Positions 35,101 through 47,559 of a stretch of 64,000 nucleotides of DNA are shown one piece after another. The position numbers were made by a program, and so were the translations under genes. A model generated the notes under the pieces. It was given only the letters and a program-made list of their open reading frames with translations. It had not been told where the DNA came from and made no database searches. The stretch is from Chrysoperla carnea (Eukaryota; Arthropoda; Insecta; Neuroptera; Chrysopidae), in assembly GCF_905475395.1 (NCBI RefSeq), contig NC_058337.1:114198368-114262367 (forward strand), given 5' to 3'. Within the stretch, counting starts at the first letter, position 1. The number at the start of each line of letters is the position of its first letter.

Positions 35101-38100
35101 TTTAAGTGGCGAAGTTGTTGTACTTGAAGACGATGTTCCAAGTGATGTAGATAATGTTGTGGTAGCTTTTGTTGTTGTAGTAGGGGGTGATGTTGCGACT
35201 GATGCAGTACTTGTTGTTGCAGTTTGAGCGGTTGTTGAATTTAATGGAATTGGTTCCATTGGATCTGTACCTCGATCCATCTAAAAATTTGGATAAAAAT
35301 TTTCTTTAAATGTTGACTTCTTTCAATCAATGGGATGTGGGATAATAATTTAGTGAAACAAATGGATAAAAATTGCAATTGACTCCTCTTTTTCAATTTG
35401 ATGGATTGAGCTTTTGTTTAATTAAATTATGTGCTCTAAGGCTTTCAATATATATTCTTATTTATACAAGCGATGATTATAGAATTTTACTAAAAACTAT
35501 AGACGGAAGCCATTAAGGTAGCTTAAGATGGAAGCCTTACAATATTTAAAAATAATAATTTTACATTCTTGAACTTTGTTTTCTAAAATTTTTTTTGTGA
35601 ATATATTTTCGGATAGATTTGCAATAATTACAGTTTCTTTAGGCAGAAAACTGCCCTCCCAGGACTGTGATACTTGTTACTTTTTCTTGTATTAGGCAGG
35701 GTCAAATCATGAATCAGTGAATGAACGTGATCACAGGGTTAATTAAACAGTAAAAAACCCTGAAGACCTGTGCTAACTCGACCCTATTGAAAGCATGGCC
35801 AACCTGCGGATTAACGTAAGTTGTTTTTGTACCGAGCTGTTTTGACCGGAATTGTTTTGGCACCGAGCTGTTTTTGTTTCGAATTGTTTTTACCGGAGTT
35901 GTAATGACCGATTTGTTTTGACCAGAGTTATTAAATACCGAGTTATTCATGACGATTTCCCTCTAGCGATTAAAACTAGTTTTGATCAGAAGCATCATTT
36001 AAAACCACTTTAAAAATTTAAATTTACAGTCAAAAGCACTATTAAACAATTATTTTCAGTTAAAACTATTATAGAACCTACCAGTGCAGTCAAAAGTACT
36101 TTTGCCTGTTTTCTTCGGTTAAAAGTATTCTTGAGTGGCCAAAGGTTTTGACTGTGACATATACACTGATATTTCTATTTGGCAGCATTCATATACGAAA
36201 GGAAATAAATATTCTCATAGCAACTCATCAGTTTTTGGGATGATCAAACTTTTTAGGATAATAAAAAGATTTTAGGGTTTATAATGTATTACTTACTGTA
36301 CTAATGACTCTTGTACGATATACTTCTAAAAAACGTTGCATTAACGATTCATATAATTGAATTATTCGTCGTTCATAATACGATATCGATCCATCAGTTT
36401 CATTTTGATTACTAGTGTTATTGTTATTATTATTATTACTGTTACTATTATTACTATTTATGTTGGTATTACTGGAGGAGGAAGTTGAATTTAACTGACG
36501 AGCCTTAAAAATAAAAATAATTATAGTACACTTCTATATTACTTATATGTGTTATCATTAAGCTATTTAAAATAAATCCAAATTATGCTAACGAAATTGC
36601 ACATATGCACATTAAAATTTTTAAGAAACTACATTAATTAATTTGTATAATTAATGAGAACAAAGATAATCCCGCAGCTTTTTCAACATAAAAGCATGGT
36701 GTCAAATAAATTGGAACGTGGAATGTGTAAATATTCGCGTACTACGGAAATCACGCGATCTATCCAACACTTGCAAAATATTTGAAGAAACAAAATTATA
36801 TTTATAAAATGCTAATTAAACTCGTTTTAAGATACTGGGGCTAACATTTGAATATTGTATCAAAAAAATACAATCCGGCACCAAATTAGCAACGAGGAAC
36901 ATACGCACTAAGAGTAATTACGATTAGCTAATTCATACTGATGATAATTACTTGGCAGTCAAAATATGTATATATATAATAAAAAAAAATGATCTAAGAA
37001 GTTGGGGCAAAAATCGAAATTTATTTCTTACCGGTGTTTGAAAAGCAGACGGGCGTGGAGGGCGATTACCACGCCGTGTATACCAAGCATGGGTGTTTTG
37101 CCGAACTAAATATATATCTGGTTGTGGTATCCTTGTTATAGGTGATGGTTGTGGAAATAAAGGATGTGAACTTCGTGAACGTTCCCAAGCTCTTGAACCA
37201 CTTGCTTGCATATTTGCAATTCCTGTTATTAACTTATGACCTAATCGATCAAACGCAACATATCTGCAAATAATAATAAATTTTTACTACAAATTAGAAA
37301 ATGTTTAAAATTTGGATTCTAAAAGAACATTAACCCAACCCTAAAATTAGGCGTTTTACTATCAGAGTGGTACAAAAATTAACTTTTAAAATTCTGTGAA
37401 ATCCGGGAGAATGCTCTTCGTATGGAACTTTGAACGATATCTCAAAAACTTTTCATCTAATTACCAAATGAATCCGATTTTTCTTCTTTTTGGGTCAATA
37501 TTTCTTTTTTCATTGATTTTAAATGAGAGAGAAAATTCTGTTCGATTTGCAATTTTTTTAAGACATTCAATTGAAAAAAACACACGACTTTTTGTTCCGT
37601 TAACCTAAAAGATACAAAAATCGAGTTCATTTGACCATTGGTCAAGTATTTTCTGTGGTATACGCTGAAATCCTACAATCAAGCCCTATATTTAGAAATT
37701 TTTTGCGATATCTAGAGAGTTATAACTCTAGTAAAATGAACTGAATTTTGTTTCTCCGTTACTCTATAATCTATATATTCCAAAAAAATTTACAACATTA
37801 ATTTTGAATTTCTTGGTAGGTTTTCTCAACCGTTGCGAAAAAATGAATCGGAAAAACGAAAAAGCCAAAAAAATTTCTATGTGATTTGGATAAAAAAAAA
37901 AACATTGTCTGAAATAATTAAAGCCCAAAAACTATATTTTTTTACAGTTTTAAAATTTTACTGATTTACATAATTCGCGGGCAATCATATTTCCTGATAA
38001 TTCCAGATTTTTTCGGTTTGTGGCCACTCTGAAACTAATTAATCTTCACAATACTCTAAAAATTTGTTTAGATAAAATTATGAAAATTAATGAAGTTGTA

Positions 38101-40517
38101 ACTTACCGAACTTTTTCTTTAGCATTATTTGTACAAGTTTGCATAAACGGTTTTGGTTGACTCCAATCCCAAAAATACAATACATTATATGTTGCAATTA
38201 CCAATAATCTATCATGGGGATGAAACGCCAACGATGCAATTACTGTTTGACATTCGGTTGTCCATACTTCGCTTCCTCCCTGATATACAAAACGGATTAA
38301 ATATCTGAAATAGTATTTACTTAGCACACACAACATGGACAAGCGTAAAAATAATACAAGAATGTAATATCTAAATAAAATGATTGCCTCAAGCGACGAA
38401 GTGCAGTTTTTTATTTCAATGTGGTAGAAATCAATTAAACATTCCGGGAAGATATTTATATTGTTTCAAAATTTGTATGTGGGTATTTCAGGCAATGATA
38501 AATCTAAGCACAGCATAAAATTTCTTAAAAGTAATTTCCACTGCGATTTCACTCTTTCGTTTTAGTCTGTACTATTCAGGGAAAACTGTACAAAAACGAC
38601 GCCCATCAGCGCGTAAAGGAAACAAACAACCTGTTTTGGACATTTCTATGCATACAACTTAGTTTATATGTTTCAAATAAACTTACGCTTAAATCCCATA
38701 TTCGTACTTGACCACCTAAACATCCTGTGGCCAATATTTGATTTGATGAGGGGTGAAATGCAATGCACCATGGTGTTCGAGGATGTCCAATCAGTGTGTT
38801 ACAGTTTTTACCAGTACGCAAATCAGTCACATACACATTATGATTTCCATGAGTTGATGCCACTTTTGTCCTGCAAAATATACAAATTCGGGTTATTGAT
38901 AATTAACAAAATGTTTTGCAAACGGATTGAAAGAGACAGCGGGGGATGCACATTGGAAAATAATAAATTTTGCTAAAAACTGAGAATTTGAGGGTTTAAG
39001 CAAATTAATAGGTTTTGAAAACAGAGGAAAGTAAGAGACCTTAGATTGAGAGTAAGCACTGTTTTTATTGTTGATCGAGTCGTTCAACCAAATTTAAACT
39101 AATAATAAAAATAACAGGCTACTCATTCCACTCTGCTTTTAAAAACAACAAATAAACTAGAAAAGTGCGAAGGCATTCTACAAGATTACAATTAAGGATT
39201 CTAGTTTCTATACGGAATAAAAAGTGTAAAACTAAAGCTAGGTTTTATCTATAACTAAATCTGCAGAGAGCTCTAGCTAAATGGGTAAGACTCTCTACGG
39301 TCTACGCTTTAGCTACATTTTTCTATAAGTTTAGCTAGAGCAAATTTAGCAACAATGTATTTATGTACGAATAATACAGATATCGTGTAAAACTTAGCAT
39401 TTCAATCTAGCTAGATCAACTCTAGTTACGGTGTGTATGAACTTTTATTAACTTTATCAATCTGAATTTTCTCGGATTTACAAAACACTCAGAGATTTGA
39501 ATCTTATTGACCTTAGAGAATCAGCTGAGTGATTTCAAAATCAAGAGATATTAGTTGAGCTGTTAAAATTACGACTGTACATTAAAAGGCTGTTTCAAAT
39601 GCGTAAATATTTTCAATACATGGGTCTTCCTCGTTTCTATACAAGAAAGAATTGTTTGCCACATAATCTAGTAAAAAATGTTTTCTGATATCTAAAAATA
39701 AAAATATTCTGATATCTGTTAAAAAGTCGATATCAGAATATCTGATAGCAGATATCAGATATATGAATATACTTGCAGAAGCAGGTATAAAATTATTTAA
39801 CATAAAACGATGTGTAATGTAAGCTGATAAACATGATTGTATGTTATAAAGTAAAAACATACAGGGTTTTGCAGTCTTTATAAATTTGAATTATCAAGAA
39901 CCTTAAAAATAAACAATTTCATATTTCCATATTAAAATAAAATAATACAGAACTGCTTTCTTGTCTATTCGGTTTAAATTCATTCGACGAAGAAGAGAGA
40001 AAATGCAGTACAAGATCATAATAAGAAAGCAAAAACCGAATAGTTTATAAGTTCTTCATATATCAGAAATTTTAAAAAACCGGTATTTCATACTGTTATA
40101 TTTCGATCCGGAAGCACTTCCGGATCTTAAATTGATTTAAGATTATAATTTTGGGTGAATTATAAAATGGATACTTTGTATAAATATAAACAAAATAAAA
40201 TTGTAGTTTAAGTAAATATTTACAAGTAAAATGTGTAAATACTAACCCGTCCGGACTGAATACCATCAGAAATGTTGAACGAGGCATTCCAGGCATTTCA
40301 CAACTCTAAAATATAAATATACGATAAGACACATTCTCTTATTTAATGATTTTTACAAAAAAATACAAACCAATTCATTATGTTCTTTGGTGACAAGACG
40401 ATCTTCGGCTGTAGCTAATAACTCTTGTGTTATGTGATGTCGATTTGACATTCCAATTTCTCGTTGATGGTATGCATCAAGTATATTAAATTTACGTTTT
40501 TTATTTACACGAGACAT
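29158..40517 (-). CDS. AMBRA1: AMBRA1 homologue: WD40 autophagy regulator and CUL4-DDB1 substrate receptor
   Basis: Nine exons, all in phase: 40517-40371, 40305-40247, 38870-38687, 38279-38107, 37263-37032, 36503-36297, 35280-30891, 30480-30352 and 29495-29158 (stop TAA). The product is 1952 aa. The N-terminal WD repeats (residues ~50-200) carry family signatures: [73 protein letters not shown] and [10 protein letters not shown]. Residues ~335-1750 are mostly low-complexity Ser/Thr/Asn/Arg sequence with acidic patches and [11 protein letters not shown]-type basic patches. Residues ~1770-1952 return to WD-type blades ([47 protein letters not shown]). Family role: Beclin1-linked autophagy control and CUL4-DDB1 degradation of cyclin D. 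Vertebrate AMBRA1 is about 1300 aa, so the insert here is much larger. The Met at 35280 (MDRGTDP) follows an acceptor and is internal, not a start. The protein stops right after the last blade. Confidence 0.95.
30891..35280 (-). other. AMBRA1: AMBRA1 exon 7: 4.39-kb exon encoding the disordered propeller insert
   Basis: A single open exon (residues ~335-1798) between acceptor TTTTTAG at 35281 and donor ACC|GTAAGT at 30890. It encodes Ser/Thr-rich tracts near the start ([15 protein letters not shown]), acidic stretches ([29 protein letters not shown]), basic nuclear-signal-like clusters ([10 protein letters not shown]), His- and Arg-rich segments ([13 protein letters not shown]) and many NSS/NQS repeats. 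A more ordered, helix-like part lies near residues 1400-1560 ([37 protein letters not shown]). The exon holds the tandem duplication reported at 32990-33397. Reverse-frame ORFs here are shadows. Confidence 0.85.
32990..33397 (-). repeat. AMBRA1: 234-bp in-frame tandem duplication inside AMBRA1
   Basis: Two copies of a 78-residue unit sit near residues 963-1098. Both run from AVRLNNEA through [18 protein letters not shown] to NNQSNLDSS and ITTT. The DNA of the two copies is nearly identical over long stretches (compare 33014 onward with 33248 onward), so the duplication looks recent. Confidence 0.9.
35815..35950 (+). repeat. Degenerate minisatellite, period ~18
   Basis: About seven degenerate units of the form ACCG(A/G)(A/G)(C/T)TGTTTT(T/G), for example ACCGAGCTGTTTTG, ACCGGAATTGTTTTGG and ACCGATTTGTTTTG. 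It lies in AMBRA1 intron 6. A second, looser series of AGTCAAAAG(C/T)AC / AGTTAAAAxTA units follows at about 36028-36165. Confidence 0.65.
37363..38031. mobile_element. Candidate hAT-like element in AMBRA1 intron 5' to exon 5
   Basis: The ends read CAGAGTGGTAC (37363) and GGCCACTCTG (to 38031), a short terminal inverted repeat of hAT style (CAGAGTGG). The interior is non-coding. No matching 8-bp target duplication was found, so this is tentative. Confidence 0.3.
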
Positions 40518-41292
40518 TTTTTTGTCCACTTTAAAAGGGGAGAAAAATGAAATGTACACTATAAACTATGAGACGAATTGTATAAAATTTTTTATGTCCA
40601 TCACAATCTTTTTGTCGTACATACCTTAAAAAATTGATTTAAAAACTAACATATAATAATTAATTACACTAATTAAAACATAATAAATAATTATTTTATT
40701 CCACTACATCTGGAACAATCCTTTATGATTACTTTACACTTGTTTTTATTATCTTCTACACAATTATTTATTTTTAATAATAATAATATTCATCTAAATA
40801 CACCTCTGACGGAGTTTATGAAAACCAAACTTCAATTGCAATGATAAGGTGAGAATTCCGTAAGGTTATATATTCTATGGTGAGAATATTGTATGAGTTC
40901 GGTACGTCAGAATAAGCTGATGTTGTGTTGTGTTTGAATTGCATTTATCGCGTACGGATATTATCGACTAAACAATTTTTCTTGGTTATAAAGATCGTTA
41001 ATAGAGGGTAGTACCAGCCTTAAATTTTAATAAAATTGTTACGTCATAGTTAACAAAGATAGTTATATAGAATAATTTATGAAGAAAACCGAGATAGGTA
41101 TAATAATTATAAAGAAAGGATGTATTTTCAGCCGTTTATGAGTAATCTCACTGCGTTGATAATCTTCTTAGAATACATTTATAGATCCTTAAAGTCAAGG
41201 TTGCTGCGATTCCAATATTGACATCGGTATGTAATAATTAAATCCATTCTTTTAGATTATTTACTACTATAAGGGAGTCATGGGTCCAAACC

Positions 41293-41930
41293 CACTAATT
41301 TTGGGTCATTCTTTTCAGCTGTGATATCAGTTTTTCGCTAGATATCACTTATGTGCTTCATTCCGGGACCAGGACGCCACTATCTTGAAATCTATTTGAG
41401 CTAGGTTAATTATGATCACAAATTTGAAAAGTATGACCCAAATTTAGTAGGATTACATACCTGGTTTATGAAAATTGGATAAAATTTACATGTGATAGAG
41501 CAAAATAAAATTTTTTGGATTTTGATAACGTCATAAAGTTAAAAAATTCGACTTTTTTGGTAGCATAGGCAAATTTGATCCGATCTTATTGGAATTTTTT
41601 TTTGAAACACACTAATTTAGGGTCATTCTTTTCAGCTGTGATATCAGTTTTTCGCTAGGTATCACTGATGTTCTTGATTCCGGGACCAGGACGCCACTAT
41701 CTTAAAATCTATTAGAGCTAGGTTAATTTTGATCACAAAATTGAAAAGTACGACCCAAATTTAGTAGGATTACATACTTGGTTTATGAAAATTGGATAAA
41801 ATTTACATGTGATAGAGCAAAATAAAATTTTTTGGATTTTGATGACGTCATAAAGTTAAAAAATTCGACTTTTTTGATAACAAAGGCAAATTTTGGGTCA
41901 TTCTTTTCAACTGTTAAATTTTATTTTTTG
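41293..41930 (+). repeat. Satellite-like tandem repeat, period ~317 (third unit shortened)
   Basis: Two full units start at CACTAATTT (41293 and 41610) and share GGGTCATTCTTTTCAGCTGT, GATATCAGTTTTTCGCTAG, TTCCGGGACCAGGACGCCAC, ACATGTGATAGAGCAAAAT and TTTTTTGGATTTTGAT. A third unit starts at GGGTCATTC (41895), only 275 bases after the second, and is truncated. Related inverted copies lie at 1-480. Confidence 0.85.
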
Positions 41931-43784
41931 TGTTAATTTTCGCTGGATGGTGGTTTTACTCTTGGCTTCTGTTGACTTTTATTTAATAGTATGACACACT
42001 TTGATAGTCGTTTAATGAATTTTCAGCCCTGCATTGACAAAATAATCAAATCAATGCAGAATAATAATGTCAAACATGAAAGATAGATCGTAATATGAAA
42101 ATTGTTTTGAAGATGGCATCACTGGATAGTGGCGTTTTCTGTTTAGAACTAATAATGCTGATTTCTACTTGTAGAACAAGTATCCCTAGGATACTGTAGG
42201 GTACCAACAGGTGTGGAAATGTGCCAGTGGCAATGATTAACTTTAACGATATAGGGTCAAGCTTCATGATTACGTATTTGTTTTGAATTCCCTAACACGT
42301 ATTTTTGGATAGAAATTCGCCCGAATGGTGGTTTGATATGTCGTAAATAAAAAACTTCGTCTGAATGCAGTGTAAAGGAAGTCCTAGAAGATAATAGGTA
42401 TTCCCGTGAAAGATTCATCGAAATAAATTCAGTTGCTTCAAAGATAAGCTCAAACAGACACACACTTTTGTACACGCTTTTATCAGCTTGACTTGTATGA
42501 ATCTATGCATGAATAGAATTTTTCAATTTGAATGGTGGAGTTGCAAGGAAGATATAAATTTTATTGGAATGAGTAGTGATTTTTATTCTTAAATTTAAAA
42601 TATAATTTTCTTAAGGCGTTACTGACTGTAACGGATTCATCCTCAGGGGTGTAGCGAAACTGCCTAAAGGCTCTCGCATGGGCTAGGGGTCCCGAGGAAA
42701 GGACAAATTAGAAATAGACAAATTTGTGAGAGAAGGGTGTCACAAAGGGAAGCCAAGTTGACTAACGAAGATTAAAACAAAAAAATGGGAAAAGACAAAA
42801 AATAGGAAATGGGAAAAAATAGGAACAGCTGTTTTGTCTTGCCCCTCCCCAAGCTGTTACGCATATGGTCTTATGCCGTTCTTCATTTGTTTAGTAATAA
42901 TTTTTAAATTTGGCGGTGTTATCAAACCACTTTAAAAGATCATGCGTCAAGATTTTTTCTAAAATTGAATTCGAAGTTTTGTTAACAAAAAATTTTTTGC
43001 GTAACAATCATTATTTTCGTTATTCAGTATTATTATTAATTATGTAAAAGAATAGGTTCTCATTGAGTCATTAACTTTGTTAGCTATTACATATTGTATT
43101 GTTTTACAAATTATTTTTAGACTTAAAAATATTTTTCCAATTAAATAGAAACTGACTCATACGTACCATGAAAAATAATGAAAATTATTTTGTTCTTGAT
43201 AAAATACGTCCTTCAATTTATAAACGATTATGCCTCCGTGCAATGTCGTAAATCCGTGTAAATATTTCTGTTGCTAATTCAAAATCAAATTCATAAAAAT
43301 GTTTTTATGTTTATGTTTACATTTTGCAAAGTGTATTTCACTTCGTTGTATGTTTATATTTAAAATATAAATATTATCTTTAATATGTTAATTATTATTT
43401 ATGTAATAACTATTTATTTGTAAACTTAAACAATATAATTTGTTCTTATTATTGTAATTATAATTCTTAATTGTAAGTATATTTTCTTTTAATTGTTAAT
43501 AATATATAACTCATTTAAAAATAATGCGATATACTACATTTAAAAATAATGCATCAAACAATATATCATGGTATAAATATTCTTCATTGTAAGAGCGCCG
43601 GCGCATGTATAGTACTTGTGCATTCATTTAATATACACACTGTATGTTAGTAGAAAAAGAAATAGGAAACATGGTAATATTATATGAAAGATAAGGATAA
43701 ATAAAATACATTCACTATGTTCATAATTCTATTTGGAAGAAATTTTTAGGATTCTGTACCGTATATTTTCGATTACTTAATGCA

Positions 43785-44690
43785 CTGATTACATTATCAA
43801 AAAAAAGTGTTTCATAAACAGCTGATGACTTAAATAGTTTTTGAATGCAGATTTAGTAATATTAATAATAATGACGATAATAATGGGGATTAACGTTAAC
43901 ACATAGGAGCAATAACATAGAACCGTAATGTGGACATCCAAACCAAACGGTTGATCGTTATAGAGAGAGACCTAAAAGAAGTACGCATATAGCTGTCTTC
44001 GTCTGCCTTATCTTATCTCTATGAAATATACAGACATGTACGTCTTTATACAATAATTCAAAATATTAAAATTCGCGCTTTGCCAGGCTAAGAGACAAAG
44101 AGACCTCTTTTGTATAATATACGTTTTTCAACCATCCATTTATAACAGACGCCACCCACATCATTATTTATAATCCTTATTTATTTTAAACAACATCTGA
44201 ATATACAATTAAATTTAGGATGTGGGTAGAGTCGGTTACTTCGTTCTTATCGAAGCAACGACAGTGTGATTAATCGCTCCATTAATTATAGTTGATCAGA
44301 CTGTTGCTACCTGGATTCGAACCTGCAATCTCCCAGTCAGTAGCCAAACAGTTAAAGGCGATTGTGCCTTTTCTTGCTCAGCCACTGAGCCTGATATTAA
44401 GTAATATTACACTTTCAATAAAAAGGCGTTTGAAAAACAACTGCTCACTTAATTAACTTTAATTAAATAGGTTTTGTAAATTCGGCGATATTACGCTATC
44501 AAAAAATGGTGTTTCATAAACAACTGATCTAATCACTTAAATAGATTTTGATTGCCACATTTGATGATATCACACTATCAACAAAATAGCGATCCACAAA
44601 GAGCTGATCATTTAAATAGTTTTTGAGTGCATATTCGGTGATATTAAACTATCAACAAAATGGCGTTGCATAAGCAACTGATATTTGAAA
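43785..44690 (+). repeat. Tandem array, period ~75-80, split by an insertion with a SINE
   Basis: Units of the form CTATCAAxAAAATGGxGTTTCATAAACAACTGATC, ACTTAAATAG(A/T)TTTTGA and a GGTGATATT-type end occur near 43790, 44410, 44495, 44574 and 44649. Positions ~43865-44405 between the first and second unit are unrelated sequence that includes the minus-strand SINE. Confidence 0.6.
44145..44395 (-). mobile_element. tRNA-derived SINE, copy 1
   Basis: On the minus strand it reads AGTGGCTGAGCAAG near the A-box site and GCAGGTTCGAATCC as a B box. A conserved body follows (GACTCTACCCACATCCTAAA), then an AT-rich tail and GATGTGGGTGGC. It matches copy 2 at 47560-47813 along its length. The A box is degraded, so this copy looks old. 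Confidence 0.7.
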
Positions 44691-45199
44691 CTTTTTTTAG
44701 ACTTGTAAACTACAGTGAAATTTTTGGCCAACTTTAAATGCAGTTAGATTTCAAAATTTTACTTCGCATGCCATCTGATATTAATTTGAGATAGTAACAA
44801 ATAGCAACTTGCGCAGTTTTTGAGATACTTTGAGTTGCTCTACTCAGGTGGGAAATCCCTGAACGTTGCTTGGAGTGCACTTTTCATTCTTGTGTTTAAG
44901 ATTGAATAATCATATGAATTCGTTGTTGAACTATCAAGCTTGCGCTGGAAAATGTTTGTACAAAACTGAACCTCATACAATTACACTTTCATACACCATC
45001 GACATTTGTATGAAATCGAAATATCACATCGGCTTGGCAGATCTCTGTAGTGTGACGCCATCGCTGGCTCATAGTGGAAGTGCTTAAAGTGACGTTTTTC
45101 TAATAATACGCTTAACGTTTTTGTTGTTATGTTTATAATAAAAATATCATTATTATTATGAATAATAAATAAATATTTATTAATATTTAATAACAAATA

Positions 45200-45466
45200 A
45201 TTTAAACAATTTATTATCAGCATGGAATCTTCATCTTATGTAATTTTACATTGTGCGGTGTTTTATCTTTAGTTATAAGTTTTATTTTTGTATAATTTTT
45301 ATTAAAAAGTGGTGAGTTTTTTTGAAAAAAAATTTTATTCTTGAAAAGTGTTTAGTTTTTTTTTGTGATTTGATTTAAATTTCATTCTGGATTATCGGAA
45401 AGTGAATTAAAAGTGTGTTTATTATTGAATTGGCGAAATATTTTGGTGTTTAAACATATTTTTTAA
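45200..45466 (+). other. Possible non-coding first exon of a gene lying to the right
   Basis: T/G-rich sequence of 5' UTR character, ending in a good donor: TTTTTTAAG followed by GTAAGTTATT (45467). No start codon with a long ORF precedes the donor. If real, the gene's coding exons lie beyond 64 kb. Weak evidence. Confidence 0.2.
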
Positions 45467-46335
45467 GGTAAGTTATTAACGCTACTGAATTTTTTATATA
45501 TTTTTTTTGGATGTGTGGGTTTGTTTTTGAAATGTCAAGTGGGGTCATTAGTTTAATTTTTTCTTATCTATGCACTGATAAAACAATTTTGTTTACAAAT
45601 ATTAATAATGCGGAAGTTTTTATTATGTATTTAGGTACAAAAATTTTTAATTTATGTGCAGAGATTAAAAAACTTTATTTTAGGCCAAAAATAATTTTTA
45701 TTTCTAAATTTTTTTATGACCACTTAATTTAAAGCTATTACAGGGTGTTGCATTAAAATAAATAGTTTCTCTAAGATTAAAATCCCAAACCACCTTCAAC
45801 ATAAATATTGCATTTCGTTGGGTGCAGTGATATGATAAGCGCGCTTAAAAAAATTGCAAATTGCGTTTTCTTTTGTCAAAGCTACTCAATCATCTTGTAC
45901 ATTACTAATAATCAACAGTAAAATTAATATAATTTACAATTTTTTATAATTATCCTTATTTTGGATAAATTTACAAGTTTATATTCTAACATTGATATAT
46001 TTATAATAATTTAGGCTAGCCATAATTCATAAAAATATAATTATTTGCGAAATATTTTTTATAACAAAACGTAAGTAAGAGGGCTTTGAAAATCAGTATT
46101 TTTGTTGCTGAAATTAAGCCAATAATTGAATTTTCGAATATTGAAATCTAGCTTAAGTATAGTTATAGAAATTTTCGATTTGAAGTGTTCGTTTTGGGGG
46201 GATAATAGTGGAATTTTTTATTTTCCATTATTATATTAAAAAAATATTATTTTAGTTATAATGATTGTTATTCAATTCATTGTTATAATTAAGTTTAATT
46301 GCTTGTTATCAATTATTAAAATGTATTATCGATTT

Positions 46336-46420
46336 GAAATTTATATTTTAATTTAAAAGAAATTTATATTTTAATTTAAAAGAAATTTATATTTTAATTT
46401 AAAGGATTTTATATTTTAAC
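46336..46420 (+). repeat. Short tandem repeat, period 23, ~3.5 copies
   Basis: Units GAAATTTATATTTTAATTTA plus AAA start at 46336, 46359 and 46382, then a diverged fourth. The copies are almost identical. Confidence 0.9.
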
Positions 46421-46450
46421 TTTTTGATAATGAACCCATTTTGATCTTAC

Positions 46451-46938
46451 ACGGCTTTTTTTGTTCGTAATTTCATTTAGAAAAAGCTTCTTAAATATGT
46501 TTGTGACTCTTTCCTACTCTTTTTTTCGGTAATTCGACTTTTCTTCCCCAGAGTTCCCGAAACGTATAATAAAATAAATGAAGATGTAAATATCATTCTG
46601 GAAGGCTTTTGACGTTGCTGAATTCGAATCCGACCATAAAAATTTTCGAATTTGACAAGAAACAGGTTTTTCTAAATGCATTTTCGAACAAAAACGGCTC
46701 CTTTTGTTCGTAATTCCATTTAGAAAAAGCCTCTTAAATTTGTTTGTGACTCTTCCTCACTAGTTTTTTCAGTAATTCGACTTTTGTTCCCCAGAGTTTA
46801 CGAAACATATAATAAAATAAATGAGAATGCAAATATCATTCTTGGAGGCTTTTGGGGTCGCTGAATTCGAATCTGACTATAAAATTTTCGAATCTGGCAA
46901 GAAACAGGTTTTTCTAAATGCATTTTCGAACAAAATGA
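46451..46938 (+). repeat. Direct tandem duplication, period 243
   Basis: Two units start at ACGGCT (46451 and 46694). They share TTTGTTCGTAATT(T/C)CATTTA, TTTGTGACTCTT, CCCCAGAGTT, AAATATCATTCT and AAGAAACAGGTTTTTCTAAA. The second differs by scattered substitutions. No coding potential. Confidence 0.85.
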
Positions 46939-47559
46939 GCCCTATTACATTAAAATCGATTCACTTTCAAACAAATTAGTTAATCGATCCTGATTTTACA
47001 TTCATTAATTGCACTAATGTAATAAAAATTACCTAGAAGATAATAAGTCATAGAATTCCTGAAAGTTTATTCTTGAATTAAGAATATTGATTTTTGAAAT
47101 TTTAGTAAAATTTTAATTATAAAGATATGATAATCATATTATTAAGTGTATCTAATAACAACTTTTAGTACGGAACGCTAATTATGCAAGTCTGTATCAA
47201 GATTTAAAAAATATTTTTTGAATCATGTTGTAAGTGATTTAAGAACGTGATTGCTGTATCATAATAATAATAAATATGAGTCAATTTTTGTTTGACCTTA
47301 CGAATAATAAAATACTTATTTTATTATTAACAATTGTATACAATCATCGACCAGTCAGTCTACTATGAAACTCTTTTCTTTAAAAAAAAGTTTACATAAT
47401 TTTTGTTTTGGTTTCAATTATGCTGGTCAAACCGTCCAATAAAATTTTGAAAATTTGAGGACGTTCCAAAACATCATGTTTTCTTAGGAGAATCTTCTTT
47501 AAATTAATAATAATAATAATAATGGGGTTTATTCTCCGTTTTTCTGACATAGGCCTTAT

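Larger units (their letters stand above)
40518..45230. other. Gene-poor region upstream of AMBRA1
   Basis: It contains the AMBRA1 promoter side (no clear core element seen), the satellite-like array at 41.3-41.9 kb, and a block at about 42600-42860 that is less AT-rich but has no ORF. A tandem array is interrupted by a SINE at 43.8-44.7 kb. Short ORFs show no recognisable domain. Confidence 0.5.

Noticed and set aside
35278-35280. ATG at 35280 as a separate start of a 1465-aa protein
   Set aside because: It directly follows a splice acceptor, the upstream exon joins in phase, and the WD40 parts on both sides belong to AMBRA1.
41293-41930. CRISPR-like array
   Set aside because: The repeats are long (~317) and contiguous without unique spacers; the host is eukaryotic.
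42600-42870. Possible LTR or gene fragment (less AT-rich block)
   Set aside because: No terminal repeat, primer-binding site or ORF could be supported.
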